From the NCBI GenBank assembly GCA_027314685.1, contig DAHVAI010000171.1, positions 1 through 11,140 of the forward strand: a DNA stretch of 11,140 bases, read 5' to 3'. Source of the stretch: Nitrososphaerota archaeon. GTDB taxonomy: Archaea; Thermoproteota; Nitrososphaeria; Nitrososphaerales; CADDZS01. Under the pieces are notes generated by a model. That model was not told where the DNA came from and did no database searches. It worked only from the letters and a program-made list of their open reading frames with translations. Below are positions 6,366-11,140 of this stretch, piece after piece; position 1 is the first letter of the stretch; each line of letters begins with the position of its first letter. The position numbers were made by a program, and so were the translations under genes.

Positions 6366-7322
6366 TCAGGTTAATCGCTTTCCCAGCCTCTCAATCATGC
6401 TGGATGTCATCGAAGTAAGATCGTACGACGGCGCCCATCCCCAATCGAGTCTTGCTCCGCTGTCATCCAAAGACATCGGCCAAGAGTCTGCTATCCTTTG
6501 CCTAAAGTCTGGCTTGTATTCCAATACAAGTTCTGGGATGTGCTTTCTTATTTCATTTGCAAGATCTTCAACTGAGAAGCATAAACCTCCCAAGTTGTAG
6601 CTTGTCCGAATACTGATTTGAGTCGGATCAGTCTCCATAAGATTCAGAATTGATTTGATGCAATCAGGCATGTATAGCATCGGCAGAACAGTTTCTTTCT
6701 TGACAAATGCGGTGTACCGCTTTTTTATGAGAGCTTCATAGAATATCTCGACCGCGTAATCTGTTGTTCCGCCACTCGGGCGAGTTTCGCTACTTATGAT
6801 TCCGGGAAATCGAATACTCCTAACATCCAACCCGTACTTTGTGAAGTAATAATTGCATAGCAATTCTCCGGCAACTTTAGTCACACCGTAGATTGTGGTC
6901 GGAACTAATGATGTGTCCTGCGGTGTATTCTTTTTGGGGGCATTCGGCCCGAATACTGCAATTGAACTCGGCCAGAACACCCTTGCGACTTTTCGATTCA
7001 TAGATACCTCAAGGATGTTGTGTAGTCCTTGCAGGTTTACATCGTAGGCAAGTTCAGGATTTTCTTCGCCTGCTGCCGAAAGAATTCCTGCGAGATGATA
7101 GACTACGTTAACATCATAGCGCGCGACTAGTTTTGAGATCCCTTCTTTATCTCTGACGTCCAAAATCTCGACCAAAGCAAAATTCGAGATTTTACCTTCG
7201 TAGGATCTATCTGGAATCGTTGCGACTACATTGTTCTTGCCAAATTTCTTTGAGAGCTCAGGCACTAGCTCAGAACCAATCTGACCGGCGGATCCTGTTA
7301 CGAGGATTTTTGTATGATTCAT
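6366..7322 (-). CDS. L-threonine 3-dehydrogenase, SDR (epimerase-like) type
   Basis: NAD-dependent oxidation of L-threonine to 2-amino-3-ketobutyrate, which feeds the adjacent glycine C-acetyltransferase. The Rossmann motif GSAGQIG (10-16) opens the 318-residue protein. The extended-SDR catalytic set is visible as Ser119/Ser120 in WPSSIAVFGP and the Tyr145-x3-Lys149 pair in TIYGVTKVAGE. The block RPSGGTTDYAVEIFYEAL (181-198) is the typical signature of this threonine dehydrogenase group, known from Thermoplasma, Flavobacterium and trypanosomes, and unrelated to the zinc alcohol-dehydrogenase-type Tdh of E. coli. The ATG at 7322 is preceded by AGAGG almost directly, and AT-rich sequence about 30 bases upstream could be a promoter, so this gene may be transcribed independently of the transporter before it. 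Confidence 0.92.
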   Translation of the reverse strand: MNHTKILVTGSAGQIGSELVPELSKKFGKNNVVATIPDRSYEGKISNFALVEILDVRDKEGISKLVARYDVNVVYHLAGILSAAGEENPELAYDVNLQGLHNILEVSMNRKVARVFWPSSIAVFGPNAPKKNTPQDTSLVPTTIYGVTKVAGELLCNYYFTKYGLDVRSIRFPGIISSETRPSGGTTDYAVEIFYEALIKKRYTAFVKKETVLPMLYMPDCIKSILNLMETDPTQISIRTSYNLGGLCFSVEDLANEIRKHIPELVLEYKPDFRQRIADSWPMSLDDSGARLDWGWAPSYDLTSMTSSMIERLGKRLT

Positions 7323-7453
7323 CCTCTAGAGCACGACATCACTTATTTCAATAACAGCAGACTGCACAGGTCACGACCTCAAGATTTCTCCAAAGCTGTT
7401 GACAAGTTGCTGCAATGTTATATTAAGATCTATCCTGATTTCGGGGATGCATA

Positions 7454-8908
7454 TTACGTTTCTGACACTTTGGCCTTACGTTGCTGGGATATTACGAATA
7501 TTATAGGCAATGTTGCTACAAAATCGACTAGTGCCAGGATGAACAGACTTTCGGCCATTCCGTGGTTGAAGAGGATGGTTTCCGAATTTGTGAGTCCCGC
7601 CAAGTTACCCAGATAGATTCTCGAAACGATGGATTGAGGGAGAAAAGTTGCCGATACTGCGATCAGTATAGCAATACTGGCTGCAAACCCCAAATTGATG
7701 AGAGTGAAGCAGGTTCCATTGGCAACGCCGCGAAGTTCAGGCTTTGAAAACTTTAGAGCAGATCCCAGCAGTGGAGTCCACACCAGGCCTCCTCCGACTC
7801 CGATGATCACGAGAGGAATGTCCAAATAGAAAGAATTTGCCTTGGCGATTACATCTGCGCTCAACGCCAGTGTAGCGCCTCCATTTAAGATCGCACCAAT
7901 CAAACCCAATACCCCTGAGACTTTCACCCTGTCAAACAGCCTACCAGAAAGCGGGTTTGATATTGCGAGTGCAATGGAAAGAGGAACGATAAATATGCCA
8001 GTTGCTATCGGAGAAGCTCCCTTGACAATCTGATAGTAGAAAGTAAGAACAAACGGAATTCCCAGCACTCCGAGATTCGTGATAGCAAGCGATATTGAAG
8101 AAAACCAAAAACCTTTGCTCGTGAGTCCTCTTTCTATGAGAGGATCCTTCGATTTCTTCTCTGAAACTACAAGCAATGAGAGACCTACCAATCCTGCTAG
8201 CGCAAACATTGGTTCAAACAAAGTGAGCCAAAGCAACGTCATTGCTACAGTTAACGCCAAAATTGCTGAGCTTGCGAGATTGATCCGCTTCGCCTCTGTC
8301 GAACCCACATCAAGGTACTTTGGCATCTTCTTTATTCCTATCAACACCGCCAATAGAGCAACAGGTACGTTGATGAAAAAAACAAGCCGCCAATCAATGG
8401 CTACCAAGAATCCCCCAAGAACGGGTCCGGTCACGGCACCTACAGCCCATGCAATTGCATTCACTCCCATCGCAGTTCCTCGTTCACTTTGAGGAAATGA
8501 AGCGAATATCAGAGGGTATGAGGTGGCGCTGAGCATTGCTGCACCAATCCCTTGTATAAGCCTAAACGCGATAAGTTCGTAGATTCCTGGACTGAATCCA
8601 CAGAGAGCTGATGAAGCTCCAAAGACTGCGAACCCAACCAGGTATACTTTCTTCTTGCCGAACTTGTCGCCTATTTTGCCGAACTGCAATAGCGATGCGG
8701 CTGTTGTCAGCAGATAGGCTGTAATTATCCAACCAAGCAAAGAAACTCCGGAATGAAGATCTTTGCCAATCACAGGAAGTCCGATGATTACTATGGTAGA
8801 GTCAACGGCTACCATGAACGAGCTAAGAGTTGTGAGTGAGAGGACTGTCCATCGTATGAAGGGCTGAGTTGCCTCAATTCCAGCTTTCAATTGTTGATTT
8901 GAGGACAA
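7454..8908 (-). CDS. MFS transporter, DHA2 (EmrB/QacA-like, 14-helix) family
   Basis: A 484-residue secondary transporter, probably a proton-coupled exporter of drugs or metabolites; substrate unknown. Family motifs are in order: AVDSTIVIIGLP (34-45, DHA2 helix 1 motif), FGKIGDKFGKKK (76-87, motif A), RLIQGIGAA (116-124, motif B), GAVTGPVLGG (157-166, motif C) and DWRLVFFINVP (172-182). Hydrophobic segments are consistent with 14 helices, and the length fits DHA2. The start is a TTG at 8908. A TTTAAT (minus strand ATTAAA) at 8926-8931 sits about 22 bases upstream, which fits a leaderless or very short leader. It reads in the same direction as the threonine genes, with 131 bases between, so co-expression is possible but not shown. 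Confidence 0.9.
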   Translation of the reverse strand: MSSNQQLKAGIEATQPFIRWTVLSLTTLSSFMVAVDSTIVIIGLPVIGKDLHSGVSLLGWIITAYLLTTAASLLQFGKIGDKFGKKKVYLVGFAVFGASSALCGFSPGIYELIAFRLIQGIGAAMLSATSYPLIFASFPQSERGTAMGVNAIAWAVGAVTGPVLGGFLVAIDWRLVFFINVPVALLAVLIGIKKMPKYLDVGSTEAKRINLASSAILALTVAMTLLWLTLFEPMFALAGLVGLSLLVVSEKKSKDPLIERGLTSKGFWFSSISLAITNLGVLGIPFVLTFYYQIVKGASPIATGIFIVPLSIALAISNPLSGRLFDRVKVSGVLGLIGAILNGGATLALSADVIAKANSFYLDIPLVIIGVGGGLVWTPLLGSALKFSKPELRGVANGTCFTLINLGFAASIAILIAVSATFLPQSIVSRIYLGNLAGLTNSETILFNHGMAESLFILALVDFVATLPIIFVISQQRKAKVSET

Positions 8909-9359
8909 GAAACCGTTTTTCAGGGTTTAATCTTATCGCATTATTTTCGTCCAAGTAACAGAGTGTATTGATCAGATATTTCCTGAGACAAAATTCACAA
9001 TGTTTGCGGCAAGCCTTCGACAATTATGGCGTTGGGAGAAAGAAAGCGCCAGGAAAAATGGTGGAGCCTCCCAACACAACGCATAGCTACTTTTTCTTCT
9101 TCCCAGCCTTCTTCTTAGCCATGAGATATATTGTCGCATCGCTTAGATTTGAAGATTCTGATTTTGATGATCGACCCCGAAAGCAGTTGTTGTATCAAAG
9201 TTGTACGATTTATTTCTTCACGATTTGACTTGACAACACGTGTTAATGATTCAGCTAGGTCAATGCCCTATTTTAGAAACATTTTGAACCTCCAATCCTG
9301 CTGCCGCATAAGAAGTCATTCGGCAGGGATTCAAGCATGAAACTGAATTGAAAAGCAAG
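8909..9359. other. Non-coding or unassigned stretch between the MFS gene and the tRNA remnant
   Basis: No convincing gene of normal size is visible. Contents are the MFS promoter (AT-rich around 8926-8931), a tiny lysine-rich reading frame on the minus strand (9087-9122, MAKKKAGKKKK) followed by a T-run, and a 6-bp inverted repeat CTGCCG/CGGCAG (9300-9325). Longer open frames on the plus strand here have no start signals and improbable composition. Confidence 0.5.
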
Positions 9360-9377
9360 TGCTCCGGCCGGGATTCG
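9360..9377 (-). repeat. tRNA 3'-end fragment, candidate integration scar (att-like)
   Basis: On the minus strand the bases CGAATCCCGGCCGGAGCA read like the 3' half of a T-arm plus acceptor stem and discriminator A of an archaeal tRNA-Glu (acceptor GCTCCGG). Upstream bases cannot form the T-arm partner or the rest of a tRNA, so this is only a fragment. Such fragments mark one end of elements inserted into tRNA genes. The tRNA-Glu identity is from memory of archaeal sequences and was not searched. Confidence 0.45.
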
Positions 9378-9442
9378 TATAAAGTTAACTTGGTTCTAAA
9401 TCGTAAGCTCAGTGGAATTGCATATCGCTAAGAAACGCGAAG

Positions 9443-9586
9443 CTACCTTTGCTTTGCTTCTGTCTTTCGAGGTAGATGGGTGAGTCTTTTGTCTTGCTCA
9501 GCGAGAGCTTCAAGAATTGGCATATTGTCTTCTACGGACTCCGTTGCTAGCCTCTTGAACTCCTTCAGAGGAATTTCGTCTTTCAT
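9443..9586 (-). CDS. Small charged protein downstream of doc, candidate antitoxin
   Basis: A 47-residue reading frame starting 22 bases after the doc stop on the same strand (or 13 bases, if an in-frame GTG at 9595 is used). It is rich in Lys, Glu and Asp and largely helix-forming (IPLKEFKRLATESVEDNM, then a second charged helix PILEALAEQDKRL). GGGA lies four bases before the ATG. Size, charge and position are what one expects of a small antitoxin that wraps a Fic/Doc toxin, although Phd normally precedes doc. The segment TESVEDN (15-21) loosely recalls the (S/T)xxxE(G/N) inhibitory helix of Fic antitoxins, but ends in ED and may be chance. It has no recognisable DNA-binding domain. Confidence 0.45.
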   Translation of the reverse strand: MKDEIPLKEFKRLATESVEDNMPILEALAEQDKRLTHLPRKTEAKQR

Positions 9587-9608
9587 GATTCCCACTATAA
9601 ACAGAAGG

Positions 9609-9998
9609 TCAGGTGGCCCTTAAATATCTTCTCAACCACGAAACCAGATTATCCAGTGTCACTTGACCGGAAGCAACTTTGCTGAGAGCATTCACCGCTT
9701 CATTTGGTTCAAGTTCCGTTATCTTGTAGCCATTGGCTCTTAGAAAAACGTCGGCAGCTTCAAATGCTGTTCTTTTGTTTCCATCCAAAAACGGATGATT
9801 CGTAACCAAGCACCACATCAGATAGCCAGCTTTCCATGCCAGTGCATCGAACAAGTTTGGTTCATTGTGCAGATCTCGCAACGCTTCGACACAATAGGAA
9901 AGCCCTCCTTCGTACAGAAACCCTGTTCCACCTTCTTTCATTCTTTGCAGGATTAAATCATGTAGGCTCGATACATTCTCGGCAGTTAAATATTTCAA
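9609..9998 (-). CDS. doc: Doc-family (death-on-curing) Fic-fold toxin
   Basis: A 129-residue Fic-fold protein. In phage P1 the homologue phosphorylates EF-Tu and stops translation; the archaeal target is not known. The opening KYLTAENVSSLHDLILQR, the central GYLMWCLVTNHPFLDGNKRTAF (58-79) and the closing VASGQVTLDNLVSWL follow the Doc pattern and length. The core is His68-Pro-Phe-Leu-Asp72-Gly-Asn74-Lys75-Arg76. The NKR ending, instead of the NGRxxR of AMP-transferring Fic enzymes, places it with Doc-type kinases. All catalytic residues are present, so it is probably functional. The start is a TTG at 9998, with no ATG further upstream in frame. No Phd-like gene is visible upstream; the small frame immediately downstream is the best antitoxin candidate. 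It lies just right of the tRNA fragment, consistent with cargo on an integrated element. Confidence 0.85.
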   Translation of the reverse strand: MKYLTAENVSSLHDLILQRMKEGGTGFLYEGGLSYCVEALRDLHNEPNLFDALAWKAGYLMWCLVTNHPFLDGNKRTAFEAADVFLRANGYKITELEPNEAVNALSKVASGQVTLDNLVSWLRRYLRAT

Positions 9999-10088
9999 GA
10001 CCTGAGAATTCTCCTCGTCACATCTGATAATAGAGCTTACGAAAAGATAGAAACTACATGCTTGTCAAGCACCGTCAAGAGGCCAAGG

Positions 10089-10097
10089 TAAAATATT
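10089..10097 (+). promoter_or_regulatory. TATA-like box upstream of the small frame at 10119
   Basis: TAAAATATT is centred 26 bases before the ATG at 10119, the classic distance for an archaeal leaderless transcript. Confidence 0.4.
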
Positions 10098-10118
10098 CCT
10101 AGCGTGATCTGGCGATTC

Positions 10119-10223
10119 ATGGATTATTTTCGAGACAGAATAGAGCCCTGGATTCAGCTCTTGAGCTTTTTGTCACTAACAATCATGTATTGGACGTTTG
10201 CAAAAAATGGAAACTTTAGCTAA
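10119..10223 (+). CDS. Possible 34-residue single-span membrane peptide
   Basis: A short frame, MDYFRDRIEPWIQLLSFLSL followed by TIMYWTFAKNGNFS. A charged N-terminus precedes one hydrophobic span (about 11-27) and a short polar tail. Support comes from the TATA-like box exactly 26 bases upstream and the lack of other coding here. The size and single span resemble small membrane toxins or stress peptides, but no family is recognised and the frame is short enough to occur by chance. Confidence 0.3.
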   Translation: MDYFRDRIEPWIQLLSFLSLTIMYWTFAKNGNFS

Positions 10224-10260
10224 CACAAGGGACATTCTTAATCGAAGCGAAGCGGCGGGC

Positions 10261-10328
10261 CGAAAACCGTTGATATTTGACGCGGAATTTGCTTCCCATG
10301 GGAAGCAACTTAACCCGCTGGGCTTTCG
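10261..10328. repeat. Nested inverted repeat with a 20-bp perfect palindrome core
   Basis: The core TTGCTTCCCATGGGAAGCAA (10289-10308) is perfectly self-complementary. Outside it GCGG (10282-10285) can pair with CCGC (10315-10318), and CGAAA (10261-10265) with TTTCG (10324-10328). It could be an operator, a cruciform site or a structured RNA element. Confidence 0.6.
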
Positions 10329-10381
10329 ACCTTGAGTACCTGAGTTCGAAGATCATTAGAATAGCCACCGATGTAAGTTGC

Positions 10382-10404
10382 TATCTGGACAATGCTTCCA
10401 GATA
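10382..10404. repeat. 8-bp stem-loop
   Basis: TATCTGGA and TCCAGATA are perfect complements separated by seven bases (CAATGCT). The hairpin lies about 100 bases upstream of the HEPN gene. No T-run follows, so it is not an obvious terminator. Confidence 0.45.
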
Positions 10405-10460
10405 CCCCGAATCTTTTAACATCCAAGCACCCTCGAACGAAACAAAGGCGGTTGGAATCG

Positions 10461-10470
10461 GTATATGTAT
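10461..10470 (+). promoter_or_regulatory. TATA-like box of the HEPN/DUF4145-like gene
   Basis: GTATATGTAT predicts a transcript start near 10491, leaving about ten bases before the ATG at 10502. This argues against the upstream in-frame TTG at 10478 as the start. Confidence 0.4.
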
Positions 10471-10501
10471 CTGAGGCTTGAAGTGCATTTTGATTTCGCA
10501 A

Positions 10502-11098
10502 ATGCCTTCAGATGAAAGCCCTCAGAAAATTTCAATGACTGCGCAAGAAGAAGCTCCTTTTATTGGACTGACGAAATGTGATGAATTTCGTTCAAAAAGA
10601 GAAAAGCAATTGGAAGAAGTATGGAGCAAACTCGAGTTAGCTATGCTTCCAGTGCAGAAATTCTCCATTTTCAATCCTGCTCTGGACTTGTTTCGCGAAG
10701 CTAATTCATGCTACCAAAACGGTGCTTATCTTGCCACGGCTGTAATGTGCGGAGCGGCTTTGGAATCAGTGGTTTACCTAGCTCTAACGAGGAATCCGAA
10801 GGATGGTTTCCTACTGCTTGACAAAGGTAATGTCGACAGCCAATGGGGAGACATTGTGAGATCCGCCAAAGAGAAGAAAATTATCAATGGCGATATTGAG
10901 AATGAAATTAATTTCGTTCGAAATAGGAGAAACTATGCTAGTCATTTTGCAGAGCGAAGAGATAAAGGACTCCTTGAAATTTCAGCCAAAACTGGCGTTA
11001 ACGAATCTCAAGTTTTATGGATTATTGAAAGTGAAGCGTTTGAAGTGATTGAGAAAACCCAAGCGCTACTCAAAATAATAATTTCGAGGAGCGCATAA
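10502..11098 (+). CDS. HEPN/DUF4145-like protein with an Rx4H motif
   Basis: A 198-residue, mostly helical soluble protein. The middle (about 58-95), with NPALDLFREANSCYQNGAYL and the following ATAVMCGAALESVVYLAL, then DIVRSAKEKKII (117-128) and FVRNRRNYASHF (138-149), follows the layout of DUF4145/HEPN-type domains: an Ala-rich helix that recruits LE(S/A), a second helix pair, and a terminal R-N-x3-H. Arg143-Asn144-x3-His148 fits the Rx4-6H signature that is the RNase site in many HEPN toxins and defence proteins. The N-terminal 30 residues are polar and probably disordered; a charged helix (about 29-47) links to the domain. Whether it is a toxin, a defence effector or a non-catalytic HEPN protein cannot be told. 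The start is set by the TATA-like box at 10461-10470. Location to the right of the tRNA scar suggests accessory DNA. Confidence 0.6.
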   Translation: MPSDESPQKISMTAQEEAPFIGLTKCDEFRSKREKQLEEVWSKLELAMLPVQKFSIFNPALDLFREANSCYQNGAYLATAVMCGAALESVVYLALTRNPKDGFLLLDKGNVDSQWGDIVRSAKEKKIINGDIENEINFVRNRRNYASHFAERRDKGLLEISAKTGVNESQVLWIIESEAFEVIEKTQALLKIIISRSA

Positions 11099-11126
11099 CG
11101 AAGAAAGGACTGGAGTTTGATTTGTG

Positions 11127-11140
11127 ATGAGCTACGAAAA
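11127..11140 (+). CDS. Possible start of a further gene (cut by window edge)
   Basis: ATGAGCTACGAAAA begins 28 bases after the HEPN-like stop, with purine-rich GGACTGGAG about 10 bases upstream. Only four full codons (MSYE) are inside the window, so nothing can be said about function; it may form an operon with the HEPN-like gene, for example as a partner. Confidence 0.25.

Larger units (their letters stand above)
10224..10501. other. Structured non-coding stretch before the HEPN gene
   Basis: No credible gene. It holds a nested inverted repeat (10261-10328) with a 20-bp perfect palindrome at its core, an 8-bp hairpin with a 7-base loop (10382-10404), and the TATA-like GTATATGTAT (10461-10470) of the next gene. 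Open frames on both strands here have unlikely composition. Confidence 0.5.

Noticed and set aside
8968..9340. Open frames of 69-86 codons on the plus strand between the MFS gene and the tRNA fragment
   Set aside because: No start signals, biased towards Ser/Arg/Phe/Cys as in random frames, and no domain resemblance.
9999..10020. TGAGAATTCTC upstream of doc, resembling the arms of the two 18-bp operators
   Set aside because: The half-sites are in the opposite order and overlap at an EcoRI-like core; the 4-bp spacing is absent, so it is not counted as a third copy.
10133..10176. AGCTC-TT-GAGCT followed by TTTTT (around 10157-10173) as a terminator
   Set aside because: The loop would be only two bases and it lies inside the 34-codon frame; not convincing either way.
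10277..10501. Overlapping frames of about 65 codons on both strands upstream of the HEPN-like gene, considered as a Phd-like antitoxin
   Set aside because: They run through the palindrome and hairpin, have no antitoxin-like pattern, and the minus-strand one is too far from doc with other sequence between.

Overview
The window looks archaeal. TATA-like boxes lie about 26 bases upstream of several start codons, which suggests short-leader or leaderless transcripts. GTG and TTG starts are common. The threonine dehydrogenase is the SDR type, and there is a Rieske/cytochrome b/cupredoxin cluster. The gene set fits a Nitrososphaerota (Thaumarchaeota)-like or possibly a Thermoplasmatota genome. No ammonia-oxidation gene is present, and the assignment rests on gene content only.

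Left part (1-4993), membrane redox block. On the minus strand are a cysteine-complete VKOR cut by the window edge (1-427) and a VKOR-fold relative in which the CxxC aligns with ALYA (640-1275). Divergent from these, on the plus strand, is a tight operon: Tat-type Rieske protein (1530-2234), fused b6/subunit-IV cytochrome b (2241-3800) and a 90-residue three-helix membrane protein overlapping it by ATGA (3797-4069). A membrane-anchored CuA-like cupredoxin follows under its own promoter (4283-4993). Two near-identical 18-bp palindromes (ATTCTCA-N4-TGAGAAT), one in the divergent promoter region and one upstream of the cupredoxin, suggest one regulator controls the block. Several proteins here depart from family norms: the VKOR relative lacks its catalytic cysteines, the cytochrome b has Lys at the fourth heme-ligand position, the cupredoxin lacks the second His and the Met of a CuA site, and the Rieske cluster loop is long.

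Middle part (5121-8908), all minus strand: a 14-helix DHA2-type MFS exporter, then an SDR-type L-threonine 3-dehydrogenase and glycine C-acetyltransferase. The last two together convert threonine to glycine and acetyl-CoA.

Right part (8909-11140), gene-poor and accessory. An 18-base match to the 3' end of an archaeal tRNA-Glu (9360-9377, minus) may be an integration scar whose element would lie to its right. To its right are a Doc-family toxin with a 47-codon reading frame just downstream (candidate antitoxin), a possible 34-codon membrane peptide with a well-placed TATA box, a strongly structured non-coding stretch with a 20-bp perfect palindrome, and a HEPN/DUF4145-like protein with an Rx4H motif. 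A new reading frame may begin at 11127.
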